Shown: positions 36,248 through 45,117 of the stretch, one piece after another
Layout of the letters: every line of letters begins with the position of its first letter
How positions within the stretch are numbered: position 1 is the first letter of the stretch
Assembly (NCBI GenBank): GCA_013151035.1
Contig: JAADJB010000008.1
Coordinates: 99,208-148,345, forward strand
Direction: 5' to 3'
Length of the DNA stretch: 49,138 nucleotides
DNA from: Gammaproteobacteria bacterium
Lineage (GTDB): Bacteria > Pseudomonadota > Gammaproteobacteria > JAADJB01
The notes under the pieces: model-generated
Told to the model about the DNA's origin: nothing
Databases searched by the model: none
Seen by the model: only the letters and a program-made list of their open reading frames with translations
Translations under genes and position numbers: made by a program

Positions 36248-36639
36248 GGGACTATCAGTGCTACGGCGACCTGACGACCCTCGGATAACAAAATGTTATA
36301 GGTGCGGCTGGCGGCGGCGCTACCCATTACCTCAACGCCAATACCTTTTAATAGAAAGTGTTTAAGCAGGGTGGTGGATAATATCTGTTGCTGGCTGCCG
36401 GTGCCTATCAGCAAGACCTCAGTGGTCGGGCTAATGGCATCAAGGATAGCCTCTGCCTCGATGTTATCTGCTGTCTGGATATCCCAGGGTTGAATCTGTC
36501 CAGCACTGATGATAATGCTGTGTGTGAACTGTTTATTGTTGATGCGTACGCAGCCGGGCTCATAGGCCCGAATGAGGGTCTGTTGTGAATCGTCCAGTTC
36601 AGAAAAGCGCATAGCCATATTATAAACGACTATATTCAT
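36244..36639 (-). CDS. Mth938-like domain protein (DUF498/DUF598)
   Basis: The protein has 131 residues. The pattern YEPGCVRINNKQFTHSIIISAGQIQPW, then EVLLIGTGSQQQIL and GIGVEVMGSAAASRTYNILLSEGRQVAVALI matches the family related to mitochondrial NDUFAF3. In bacteria its role is unclear. Alternative starts at the eighth or tenth codon cannot be excluded because no ribosome binding site stands out. It diverges from alaC, and its stop codon lies in a repeat. Confidence 0.88.
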   Translation of the reverse strand: MNIVVYNMAMRFSELDDSQQTLIRAYEPGCVRINNKQFTHSIIISAGQIQPWDIQTADNIEAEAILDAISPTTEVLLIGTGSQQQILSTTLLKHFLLKGIGVEVMGSAAASRTYNILLSEGRQVAVALIVP

Positions 36640-36720
36640 TAAAAAAATAGAACTATCCCTGCTAATTAAGTATTATTAGGGATTATTAGCTGATTATAAC
36701 TATTTTGGATTTGATACGCT

Positions 36721-37920
36721 GTGCTTGACGAGTTCCCGAGAATAAAAAGACTACCCCCCTATGTATTCAATATCGTCAATGATTTGAAGGCTCAGGCGCG
36801 TGCGCGGGGGGAAGATATTATTGATTTTGGTATGGGTAATCCGGATCGACCGACACCGGATCATATCGTGCAGAAACTGGTCGAGGCGGCACAACGGCCT
36901 GATACCCATCGTTATTCGGTTTCCAGAGGTATCCCACGGCTACGCAAGGCGATTTGTGACTGGTATGCTCGACGCTATGATGTTGAGCTTGATCCGGAGA
37001 CCGAGGCCATTGTCACCATTGGCTCGAAAGAGGGGTTGGCGCATCTGGCATTGGCGACGGTGGGGCCGGGTGATGCGGTACTGGTGCCCAACCCTGCCTA
37101 TCCGATTCACCCCTATGGTTTTGTTATAGCCGGGGCAGATATTCGCCATGTGCCATTAGTGCCGGGGGGCGACTTCTTCTCTGAACTGGAAAAGGCGATT
37201 AAAGACTCCTGGCCTAAACCCAAGATGTTGGTGCTGAATTTTCCCGGAAATCCAACCACTCAGTGCGTGGACCTGGATTTCTTTGAAAAGGTGGTGGCGA
37301 TTGCGCGCGAACACAAGATCTGGGTGGTGCATGATATTGCCTATGCTGATCTGGTGTTTGATGGTTACAAAGCCCCCTCTATTCTACAGGTTGAGGGTGC
37401 AACTGAAGTGGCAGTGGAATTCTATTCACTCTCCAAGAGTTATAATATGCCGGGTTGGCGGGTCGGTTTTATGTGTGGTAACAAGACCCTGGTGGCGGCA
37501 CTGGCACGAATAAAATCTTATCTGGATTATGGTATGTTTACCCCGATACAAGTGGCGGCTATTCATGCGCTGGAGGGGCCGCAGGATTGTGTGCAGGAGA
37601 TTTGTGATACCTATCGTTGTCGTCGTGATGTGCTGTGTGATGGACTGAATTCGCTCGGCTGGGTAGTCGAGAAACCGAAGGCAACCATGTTTGTTTGGGC
37701 ACCTATTCCTGAGCGTTACAAGGCGATGGGTTCGTTGGAATTCACTAAGAAATTATTGACTGAGGCGAAAGTGGCCGTATCACCAGGCATTGGTTTTGGT
37801 GCCTATGGGGATGATCATGTGCGTTTTGGTTTGATTGAGAATGAACATCGTACACGTCAGGCCATTCGTGGTATTCGTGATATGTTTCGTAAAGATGAAG
37901 AGCAAGGGGTAACTTTTTGA
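36721..37920 (+). CDS. alaC: Alanine transaminase-type class I aminotransferase AlaC
   Basis: The protein has 399 residues from a GTG start. It has the PLP enzyme landmarks [46 protein letters not shown] and the Schiff-base lysine in [16 protein letters not shown]. The family produces alanine from pyruvate and glutamate (AlaC/YfdZ). It overlaps hom by 4 bases, a known alaC-hom arrangement in Gammaproteobacteria. Confidence 0.94.
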   Translation: MLDEFPRIKRLPPYVFNIVNDLKAQARARGEDIIDFGMGNPDRPTPDHIVQKLVEAAQRPDTHRYSVSRGIPRLRKAICDWYARRYDVELDPETEAIVTIGSKEGLAHLALATVGPGDAVLVPNPAYPIHPYGFVIAGADIRHVPLVPGGDFFSELEKAIKDSWPKPKMLVLNFPGNPTTQCVDLDFFEKVVAIAREHKIWVVHDIAYADLVFDGYKAPSILQVEGATEVAVEFYSLSKSYNMPGWRVGFMCGNKTLVAALARIKSYLDYGMFTPIQVAAIHALEGPQDCVQEICDTYRCRRDVLCDGLNSLGWVVEKPKATMFVWAPIPERYKAMGSLEFTKKLLTEAKVAVSPGIGFGAYGDDHVRFGLIENEHRTRQAIRGIRDMFRKDEEQGVTF

Positions 37921-39227
37921 AACCGGTAAATATTGGTGTGTTAGGGTTGGGTACTGTTGGTGGTGGTACAGTTAATGTGCTGCAACGTAATGCAGAAGAA
38001 ATTGAACGTCGTGCGGGTCGTCGTATCCATGTGTCACATGCCTCTGCACGTGATCTGAAACGTGCCAGGATCTGTAGCACTGAGGGTATTAAGCTGAGTG
38101 CAGATCCCCATGACGTGGTTAATGATCCGGAAGTGGATGTCATTGTTGAACTGATTGGCGGCTGTGATCTGGCACTGGAGCTGGTATTACAGGCAATTGC
38201 CAATGGCAAACATGTGGTAACGGCTAACAAGGCTCTGATTGCCTTGCATGGTAACGATATCTTTGCCGCCGCACAGAAACAGGGTGTGATGGTGGCGTTT
38301 GAGGCCGCTGTGGCGGGTGGTATCCCTATTATTAAGGCACTGCGTGAGGGGCTGGCGGGGAACCGTATTGAATGGTTGGCGGGTATTATCAATGGTACCG
38401 GTAATTTTATCCTGACTGAGATGCGTGACAAGGGTCGTGACTTTTCTGATGTGCTGAAAGAGGCACAGGAACTTGGTTATGCTGAGGCCGATCCCACCTT
38501 TGATGTTGAAGGTATTGACGCGGGGCACAAGCTGGCAATTCTTGCCTCACTTGCTTTTGGTATCCCCTTGCAGTTTGATAAGCTCTATGCCGAAGGCATT
38601 ACAAAAATTACTCGTGAGGATGTCAGTTATGCCGAGGAACTGGGTTATCGTATTAAACACCTGGGTATCTCGCGACGTACCGATAAAGGCATTGAATTAC
38701 GCGTCCATCCAACCCTGATTCCACATCGCCGTCTGATTGCCAATGTTGATGGTGTGATGAATGCAGTGCTGATTCAGGGCGATGCTGTGGGGCCAACCCT
38801 GTATTATGGTGCGGGTGCGGGTGCCGAGCCAACCGCCTCTGCTGTGGTGGCTGATTTGGTTGATGTGGTTCGAGTGCTGACGGCTGATCCAGAAAATCGT
38901 GTGCCACACCTGGCGTTCCAGCCGGATGCCTTGTCGGATATCCCAATCTTGTCTATGGATGAGGTGGAAACGGCCTATTATTTGAGAATCCAGGTTGCTG
39001 ATCAGCCGGGGGTGTTGGCAGATATTACGCAGATTCTGGGCACGCTGGGTATTAGCATTGAGGCGATGGTACAGAAGGAGCCCGGTCTCAATGCAGACAA
39101 CGTGACTATTATCCTGCTGACGCATCAGGTGCGTGAAGGTCAGATGAATGATGCTATTAAGCAGATTGAAGCACTCACTACGGTGCAGGGTTCAGTTAAT
39201 CGTATTCGAGTAGAAAACCTGGGTTAG
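37917..39227 (+). CDS. hom: Homoserine dehydrogenase
   Basis: The protein has 436 residues from a TTG overlapping the alaC stop. It carries an NAD(P)-binding [13 protein letters not shown], the substrate domain ([37 protein letters not shown] in key parts) and a C-terminal ACT domain from about residue 350 ([19 protein letters not shown]) for threonine feedback. It reduces aspartate semialdehyde to homoserine. thrC, usually next, is not in the window. Confidence 0.97.
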   Translation: MKPVNIGVLGLGTVGGGTVNVLQRNAEEIERRAGRRIHVSHASARDLKRARICSTEGIKLSADPHDVVNDPEVDVIVELIGGCDLALELVLQAIANGKHVVTANKALIALHGNDIFAAAQKQGVMVAFEAAVAGGIPIIKALREGLAGNRIEWLAGIINGTGNFILTEMRDKGRDFSDVLKEAQELGYAEADPTFDVEGIDAGHKLAILASLAFGIPLQFDKLYAEGITKITREDVSYAEELGYRIKHLGISRRTDKGIELRVHPTLIPHRRLIANVDGVMNAVLIQGDAVGPTLYYGAGAGAEPTASAVVADLVDVVRVLTADPENRVPHLAFQPDALSDIPILSMDEVETAYYLRIQVADQPGVLADITQILGTLGISIEAMVQKEPGLNADNVTIILLTHQVREGQMNDAIKQIEALTTVQGSVNRIRVENLG

Positions 39228-39285
39228 AACCGGGTACAGTGCGGGCACCCATATCCTGTCGTTCATTCGTGTTGTTTTAGGGGGA

Positions 39286-40479
39286 ATGATTATTCGAGCT
39301 TTATTATATCTGTTGTTGCCTGTCCTGTTTTTGGGCGGGGCTTTATTGTTTTATCAGAAGGTGCCGTATCCGGCGCAGCATTATCGTGATGTTCTGGGCC
39401 TTATCCCCTACTTGTTATTAATCGCTGGCCTGGTGCTGGCATTTCAGTTTAATCGCGCACGTTTATTCTTTATTCAGGTTTTGTTCGCGCTGGTTTATCT
39501 GATGCCTCTGGTTTTACCGCAGGCCATAACGGGGTTGACGATATTACTGTCTGTGCTGGTGTTCCCGTTAGTGCTATTGCTTGTCTTGTTGCCAGAGCGG
39601 GGGATATTCACCCGCATGGCGCTGTTTCATTATATCGCCTTGTTATTGGGGGGATTACTGGTCGCCTGGTTGTCTATCGGGCAACCCACCTTGCCAATGA
39701 GTTGGATTGAACATAGCTATGTGCCTGTGCGTTATATGGATTGGACGACACTGGCTCAGACCGGTGTGTTGTCGATGTTTGTCAGTTTTATTTTACTATT
39801 GGCCTTTTATATTGCCTGGCCTTCGATGGATGTTGCCGGGATACTTGGGGCACTGGCATCTTTTGCTATCCTGTTTCATTATCAGTTTGAAGGTCTGGTT
39901 ATCGTTTATGTGGCGATTGCCTTTGCCTTGATGTTTATCTTCCTGATCCTTCAGGAAACGTATCGTATGGCTTATATTGATGAGTTGACGGAGCTTCCGG
40001 GACGGCGTGCGCTGAAGGAAAAGTTACAGAATATATCGGGAAAATACAGTGTTGCGATGCTGGATATTGATCATTTCAAGAAGTTTAATGATACCTACGG
40101 ACATGACGCGGGTGATAGTGTATTGCGTATGGTAGGTGGCCGCCTTCGATCTGCTGAAGGAAGTAAAGCCTATCGTTATGGTGGTGAAGAGTTTACTATC
40201 CTGTTTAGTGGTAAAAAAGTACCGGAAACAGTGGCCTTATGTGAAAATATACGGCATTCCATTGAATCGGCTGATTTTGTAATCAGACGACAGGATCGAC
40301 GCAAGGACAAGAAAGGCGCGAAAAAGGCCCGTTTCACCAATAAAAAGGTGACAGTAACTGTGAGTATTGGTTTGGCAGAGAATACCGCGCACATGGCGAA
40401 TGCATGGGATGTAGTGAAGGCGGCAGACAAGGCGCTTTACCGCGCCAAGAGAAAGGGACGAAATTGCACTTCAAAATGA
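39286..40479 (+). CDS. Membrane-bound diguanylate cyclase (GGDEF)
   Basis: The protein has 397 residues. Seven or so hydrophobic helices fill residues 1-225, followed by a GGDEF domain (about 230-395): YIDELTELPGRRAL, MLDIDHFKKFNDTYGHDAGD and the active site RYGGEEF (GGEEF at 299-303). The inhibitory I-site RxxD is missing (Ala290-Glu-Gly-Ser293), so feedback by c-di-GMP is not expected through that site. A basic insert RRQDRRKDKKGAKKARF precedes the last helix. The membrane part has no recognised sensor domain. It lies 74 bases upstream of the HD-GYP-like gene. Confidence 0.92.
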   Translation: MIIRALLYLLLPVLFLGGALLFYQKVPYPAQHYRDVLGLIPYLLLIAGLVLAFQFNRARLFFIQVLFALVYLMPLVLPQAITGLTILLSVLVFPLVLLLVLLPERGIFTRMALFHYIALLLGGLLVAWLSIGQPTLPMSWIEHSYVPVRYMDWTTLAQTGVLSMFVSFILLLAFYIAWPSMDVAGILGALASFAILFHYQFEGLVIVYVAIAFALMFIFLILQETYRMAYIDELTELPGRRALKEKLQNISGKYSVAMLDIDHFKKFNDTYGHDAGDSVLRMVGGRLRSAEGSKAYRYGGEEFTILFSGKKVPETVALCENIRHSIESADFVIRRQDRRKDKKGAKKARFTNKKVTVTVSIGLAENTAHMANAWDVVKAADKALYRAKRKGRNCTSK

Positions 40480-40553
40480 CTGCTTTTTTAGGTAAAATGG
40501 CGAGGATGACTGTGAATAATAACGATAAATATCTATATGGGTATGGGAGTTGA

Positions 40554-41780
40554 GTGTTGATATCTAAAACGCCATTAAAGAAAGAAGATATAAAGCTGGG
40601 TGAACCTATTCCCTGGGCAATATACAGTTCTACCGGCATTTTGCGTTTAAAAGCCGGTCTCTCTATTTATTCAGAAAAAAATCTGGATATACTCATTGAT
40701 TCCGAGATGTTACGTGATGATGGACCAGGCATGAATGATGATAAACTGGAATCTGTCAAAGAGGATGTGGCTGAGGTAAAGGATGATTTTGATGATCAAT
40801 TTGATCCCTCGGAATTTCAGCCTGCCGATATGGCCATTATCGAACATAACTCAGAACGTCCCTTTACTCACATTGATCAGTTTATTCGTAGTATAAAACC
40901 CCTGCTGGAAGATATTGTTGCGGGTGTTGAAGGGACCGATGGGCGAGTGATTATTCTAGCGAAGAATATCCAGGTCTTTATGGAAAGCTATTCCGATGCC
41001 GCCATTGGTGCTATCCATCTTTATTATCCACATCCCTATTCCATTACTCAGCCTATCTATGCGGCCTTTCTGGTTGATCTGGCCTGCCAGGCTATGAACT
41101 ACAGTGGTGAGGATCGTCTGTCTACGGTGGCTGCTGGGCTGACGGCAAACCTGGGTATGTATAGTATTCAGGATGACCTGAATAATCAGGTTGCTCCGCT
41201 GACAGATGAGCAACGTAAACAAATTGAGCATCACCCCCTGATGAGCGTGCATATGCTGAAGAAGATTGGCGTCAGTAATCATCTGTGGATGGATGCTATT
41301 CTGGGACATCATGAGCGTGCTGATGGCTCGGGTTATCCTACGGGTGTCGGTGCGGATATGATCCCGGAGGCATCACGCCTGCTGGGGATTGCCGATAGTT
41401 ATCTGGCGATGATTACCAAACGTGCCTATAACGATTTATTACAGCCCAGACTCGCCTTGCAACAAATATATAGCTTGGCAACGGCCGAGGATAAGTCGAC
41501 TTTTATGTCCTTTATAAAACAATTAGGTATCTATCCTCCGGGTACTTATGTGCGTCTGGCCAGTGATGAGATTGCCATTGTAATCAGCAAGACCAAAAAG
41601 GATTCATTGTCTTGTGTGGTGGCCTGTGTGCTGAGCCAGAATGGCCTGCGTCTACCCAAGGTGCTATTCAGGAATACCCATGATCCCTCTTATAAGATTG
41701 TTGACTTCTTGCCGGCAGATGATCTGCCTAATGTTGATCCATTTGAATTGTGGTCCAGCGCTAATCTGAATGTCTCGTAG
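40554..41780 (+). CDS. Degenerate HD-GYP-type c-di-GMP signalling protein
   Basis: The protein has 408 residues. An N-terminal region (1-130) of unknown fold with an acidic stretch around 60-85 is followed by an HD-GYP-like domain (about 145-350). The GYP part is intact: EHHPLMSVHML and GHHERADGSGYPTG (252-263). The first metal-binding pair, normally LHDIG, reads TANLG (197-201), so His and Asp are lost. Phosphodiesterase activity is doubtful; binding of c-di-GMP is possible. The start is GTG at 40554 with GGGAG just upstream. It lies directly after a GGDEF gene. Confidence 0.88.
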   Translation: MLISKTPLKKEDIKLGEPIPWAIYSSTGILRLKAGLSIYSEKNLDILIDSEMLRDDGPGMNDDKLESVKEDVAEVKDDFDDQFDPSEFQPADMAIIEHNSERPFTHIDQFIRSIKPLLEDIVAGVEGTDGRVIILAKNIQVFMESYSDAAIGAIHLYYPHPYSITQPIYAAFLVDLACQAMNYSGEDRLSTVAAGLTANLGMYSIQDDLNNQVAPLTDEQRKQIEHHPLMSVHMLKKIGVSNHLWMDAILGHHERADGSGYPTGVGADMIPEASRLLGIADSYLAMITKRAYNDLLQPRLALQQIYSLATAEDKSTFMSFIKQLGIYPPGTYVRLASDEIAIVISKTKKDSLSCVVACVLSQNGLRLPKVLFRNTHDPSYKIVDFLPADDLPNVDPFELWSSANLNVS

Positions 41781-42849
41781 TTCTTTGGGAAACGCGCAAC
41801 GAATTCATCTTATAGTGCCAGAGTTATTATCCAGACCGATGCTGGATATGGCCTCTTGCCATCCTTATAATCCTGATCAGCATTCACTGCATACTTTGTT
41901 ATCGAGGGCATCATCTGTCCAGCATACTGCGCTAAATTTCGATCATGCGTTATTTTCATTATTAGGTGTAGAGACAACAACGCAGCAGGATCTGCCGCTG
42001 GCTGCCTGTGCGGCCAGGGTGGAGCTAAAGCAGAATGACAGCGACTGGTTGTTACTTGAGCCTGTTCACTTGCGTGCCGATCAGGCAACATTGCGTTTAT
42101 TTGATGCTCAGGTATTAGGGCTTGAGGCTGAGGAGATAAATGCCTTGTTTGCCGCCTGCCAGGCTTTTTTTGCAGAACATGGTCTGGTGCTGGAACGAGG
42201 TGAAGGGCAATACTGGTATCTTCAGTTTTCACAATGCACTGCTATTACAACAACCTCTTTATATGAGGTGATAGGGCAGAGTATTGATCCCTTGTTACCC
42301 GTGGGGGACGATGCCATGTATTGGCATCGACTGATGAATGAGTTGCAGATGATGCTGCATACACACCCGGTTAATGTTGAGCGCGAAGATAAGCGTCAGC
42401 CTATGGTGAATAGTGTCTGGCTCTGGGGTGGCGGTTCATTGCCAACGATAAAAAACAGCACGTTTTCCAGCGTTTGGGGCGGTGCAGTTGAGGCGAGGGG
42501 ATTGGCGCAGGCGGTGGGTGTTGTTCATGCCCCTTTACCCAGTGGGCTATCTGAGATTAACTTGCAACAATTATCTGCGGGTGATCATTTGCTGATTATA
42601 GATAGTTTGCTGCGTCATGCGGCTTATCAGGATGTGGATGACTGGTTTGATGCCCAGGTGCAATTGTGTAGAGATTGGTTTCAACCGTTGCTGGAGGCTT
42701 TGCGTGAGAGACGGGTTGATGAACTTGTGATTTATCCGGTTAATGGTCGTTGTTATCGGGTGGGTCGTCGGCATTTGTATTGTTTTTGGCGACGGGTAAA
42801 GAACCTGAGTGCGTTTAAAGAAAATGTACCTGGTAGGTTCGAGACATGA
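41770..42849 (+). CDS. COG4255-type conserved protein of unknown function (upstream of recJ)
   Basis: The protein has 359 residues. It matches from memory a gammaproteobacterial family often annotated as phosphoglycerate mutase or RPFE-type regulatory protein: LLEPVHLRADQATLRLFDA, WYLQFS, the conserved NELQMMLHTHPVNVER and NSVWLWGGGSLP. No phosphatase metal site is complete, so the enzyme name is not supported. It overlaps the HD-GYP gene by 11 bases. The last residues, GRFET, are encoded by the end of a palindromic element (42837-42864). Confidence 0.85.
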   Translation: MSRSSLGNAQRIHLIVPELLSRPMLDMASCHPYNPDQHSLHTLLSRASSVQHTALNFDHALFSLLGVETTTQQDLPLAACAARVELKQNDSDWLLLEPVHLRADQATLRLFDAQVLGLEAEEINALFAACQAFFAEHGLVLERGEGQYWYLQFSQCTAITTTSLYEVIGQSIDPLLPVGDDAMYWHRLMNELQMMLHTHPVNVEREDKRQPMVNSVWLWGGGSLPTIKNSTFSSVWGGAVEARGLAQAVGVVHAPLPSGLSEINLQQLSAGDHLLIIDSLLRHAAYQDVDDWFDAQVQLCRDWFQPLLEALRERRVDELVIYPVNGRCYRVGRRHLYCFWRRVKNLSAFKENVPGRFET

Positions 42850-42864
42850 ATCGCTCTTCTCTTG
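42837..42864. repeat. Single end of the long palindromic element family (COG4255 gene 3' end)
   Basis: GTTCGAGACATGAATCGCTC followed by TTCTCTTG matches the left end at 14717 and 15503. It provides the TGA stop of the upstream gene. A small hairpin ACGAGT-TTTG-ACTCGT follows at 42870-42885. Confidence 0.6.
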
Positions 42865-42941
42865 CAAATACGAGTTTTGACTCGTGCCATCTCTCACATT
42901 GGCCTACATGAGAGACAAGTTCAACATACAAATGACAGAGA

Positions 42942-42961
42942 TAGGGTGCGTACCACGCACC
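42942..42961. repeat. Short palindromic repeat, copy 7
   Basis: TAGGGTGCGTACCACGCACC, with the same core as copy 2. Confidence 0.85.
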
Positions 42962-43033
42962 ATCCCAGACTACCCGTGTAAGCGGGATGTGTGGCCGGTG
43001 GGATGTCAGTGTGGTACCTGTGGTACGTGCTTA

Positions 43034-43069
43034 AGGGGACACAGCAGATAAAGCCTTGCTATGTCCCCT
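43034..43069. repeat. GGGGACA hairpin in the pre-recJ gap
   Basis: AGGGGACACAGCA pairs with TGCTATGTCCCCT around a 10-base loop with one mismatch. GGGGACA ends recur in the palindrome at the right edge of the window. Confidence 0.6.
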
Positions 43070-43245
43070 CGAAGAGTTCCACGAACTTCAACCATCGTGC
43101 GGAAATAGGTGATTTTCTATGGCACGTTATGGTTTTCCTGTGCAGCAGGTTAGTAAAAATCTGGCAGTATTATTATCACTGGATGTTGGAGTGATTTTAA
43201 TGGGTGAACAACCGAAAATCGCTAATCCAACCTACATCTTTTATG

Positions 43246-43321
43246 TCATCCTCGCGCATGCGGGGATCTATAAAACTTTGATATACTACTCAGGATGGAT
43301 TCCCGCCTGCGCGGGAATGAC
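43246..43321. repeat. Pair of CCCGC/GCGGG hairpin repeats before recJ
   Basis: The left unit (TCATCCTCGCGCATGCGGGG, 43246-43265) and right unit (TTCCCGCCTGCGCGGGAA, 43300-43317) face each other across an A/T-rich 35-bp spacer. Related units occur at 45087, 48057 and 48121. The type is widespread in Proteobacteria as REP-like DNA. Confidence 0.8.
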
Positions 43322-43349
43322 AGATTAATGGGGCAGCAGTGGAATAGTA

Positions 43350-45068
43350 ATGAAGATTAGATCATTTCCAGTTAATAATATTGAGGATGATTTATCACAG
43401 GATCTTCATCCCATGCTCAGAGCAATTTTTTTGCATCGTAATATTAGTTGCCATGAACAGTTGAATACCGGCATGGATGCGCTTGCCAATTTTCATTCAT
43501 TAAAAGGAATCGGTGATGCGGTGGCGTTATTGGAGACGGCTCTGCGTGAACAACAGCGTATTCTAATAGTGGCGGATTTTGATGCGGATGGTGCGACCTC
43601 TTGTGCTCTTGCCCTGCGTGCCCTGGCGATGATGGGGGCAAGCGATGTTCATTATGTGGTGCCGAATCGTTTTGAATATGGTTATGGGCTGACCCCGGAG
43701 ATCGTTGAGGTAGCGGCGGGTTATCAGCCGGATCTCCTGGTTACAGTGGATAACGGAATATCCAGTATTGATGGCGTAGCCGCTGCGCGTGCCAAGGGAA
43801 TACGTGTGTTGATTACCGATCACCATCTACCGGCACAGCAATTACCGGATGCTAATGCCATTGTGAATCCGAATCAGCCGGGGGATGAGTTCGTGAGTAA
43901 GAACCTCGCCGGGGTGGGTGTTATTTTTTATGTGTTACTGGCACTACGATCTTCCTTGCGTGATAGGGGTTGGTTTGATCAACAGGGGATTGAATGCCCT
44001 AATTTGGCAACCTTACTGGATATTGTTGCGCTGGGTACGGTTGCTGATGTGGTGCCGCTGGATCAGAACAACCGGGTGCTGGTGAGTCAGGGGATTAAAC
44101 GGATTCGTGCTGGTCGTTGTGTGGCAGGCATCAAGGCCTTGCTGGAGGTGGCGAATCGTCCTTGGCAGACCTTGGTGGCAGGTGATCTTGGTTTTACCGT
44201 TGGTCCACGTTTGAATGCGGCGGGTCGTCTGGAAGATATGTCGTTAGGGATTGAATGTCTGTTAACCGATGATCCACAACGTGCCAGGGAGTTGGCACAA
44301 CAATTACAAGATCTTAATTTACAACGTCGACAGATTGAGGGTGATATGAAGGTGCAGGCAGAAGAGATCCTGTCACATCTCAATATGGTGCAGGCATCGG
44401 CCCCTCGGGGTCTGTGTCTATATGATAAAGACTGGCACCAGGGTGTGATTGGTATCCTTGCCTCCAGGATCAAGGAACAATATCACCGGCCAGTAATTAT
44501 CTTTGCCGATGGCGATGAAGGTATGATCAAGGGTTCGGCGCGTTCGATTGCTGGTTTTCATATCCGTGATGCACTGGATCAGGTGGCAAGTCGCCATCCT
44601 GATTTGATTAGCAAGTTCGGTGGGCATGCGATGGCGGCAGGTCTCAGTATTCGTTATGCCGAGCTGGATCGCTTTACCTGTGTCTTTAATGAAATTGCCT
44701 GTGAACACTTAAAAAGTGAAGACCTTGAAGGCCATATTCTTAGTGATGGTCACCTGGATATCGCAGACCTGGATATCAATTTTGCTGAGCAACTGGAACA
44801 AGCGGGGCCATGGGGACAATGTTTTAGTGAACCGTGTTTTGATAATGACTTTATTATTCTGAATCAGCGGGTAGTGGGTGAGAAACACCTTAAACTGGTC
44901 GTCGCCCATCCTGATCACCCGGCACAGGCAATTGATGCCATCGCTTTTAATCAGGCACCAATGCCAACGAATGTGCAACAGGCTCGATTAGCCTATCGGC
45001 TGACGGTTAATGAATTTCGTGGTGTTAGAAAAGTGCAGTTGAATGTTGAAGCTGTTTTATTAGGTTGA
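43350..45068 (+). CDS. recJ: Single-stranded-DNA-specific exonuclease RecJ
   Basis: The protein has 572 residues. It carries the DHH phosphoesterase motifs: VADFDADGATSCALALRAL, VTVDNGIS, ITDHHLPAQQLPDANAIVNP, and later LDIVALGTVADVVPL; the DHHA1 part shows GVIGILASRIKEQYHRPVI and SKFGGHAMAAGLSI. It degrades single-stranded DNA 5' to 3' in recombination and mismatch repair. The length is normal. ATG 43350 follows a repeat-rich gap; the 3' end meets mltD head-on across a perfect hairpin. Confidence 0.97.
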   Translation: MKIRSFPVNNIEDDLSQDLHPMLRAIFLHRNISCHEQLNTGMDALANFHSLKGIGDAVALLETALREQQRILIVADFDADGATSCALALRALAMMGASDVHYVVPNRFEYGYGLTPEIVEVAAGYQPDLLVTVDNGISSIDGVAAARAKGIRVLITDHHLPAQQLPDANAIVNPNQPGDEFVSKNLAGVGVIFYVLLALRSSLRDRGWFDQQGIECPNLATLLDIVALGTVADVVPLDQNNRVLVSQGIKRIRAGRCVAGIKALLEVANRPWQTLVAGDLGFTVGPRLNAAGRLEDMSLGIECLLTDDPQRARELAQQLQDLNLQRRQIEGDMKVQAEEILSHLNMVQASAPRGLCLYDKDWHQGVIGILASRIKEQYHRPVIIFADGDEGMIKGSARSIAGFHIRDALDQVASRHPDLISKFGGHAMAAGLSIRYAELDRFTCVFNEIACEHLKSEDLEGHILSDGHLDIADLDINFAEQLEQAGPWGQCFSEPCFDNDFIILNQRVVGEKHLKLVVAHPDHPAQAIDAIAFNQAPMPTNVQQARLAYRLTVNEFRGVRKVQLNVEAVLLG

Positions 45069-45086
45069 TTGCATGTATAGGAAGAG

Positions 45087-45110
45087 TCATTCCCGCATAC
45101 GCGGGAATGA
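45087..45110. terminator. Perfect hairpin between convergent recJ and mltD
   Basis: TCATTCCCGC and GCGGGAATGA form a 10-bp stem with a 4-base loop. It lies centrally between two gene ends, so it can stop transcription from both sides. It is also a member of the CCCGC/GCGGG repeat family. Confidence 0.7.
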
Positions 45111-45117
45111 TAATAAG

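Larger units (their letters stand above)
42850..43349. other. 500-bp gap without a supported gene, rich in repeats
   Basis: From left to right the gap holds a palindromic element end, a short palindromic repeat (42942-42961), a hairpin AGGGGACA...TGTCCCCT (43034-43069, 13 bp with one mismatch), and a pair of CCCGC/GCGGG hairpins (43246-43321). A short frame at 43119-43328 has a plausible AGGTG ribosome binding site, but its second half is read through the hairpin repeat and no family was recognised. The gap looks like an insertion site of several small elements. Confidence 0.6.

Noticed and set aside
43119-43136. TGGCACG string that resembles a sigma-54 -24 element
   Set aside because: The -12 GC is missing at the required 10-base spacing.
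43119-43328. 69-codon frame in the pre-recJ gap
   Set aside because: It has a possible ribosome binding site, but about 25 codons at its end come from the hairpin repeat (the common read-through string WIPACAGMTD). Kept only as a note in the gap entry.
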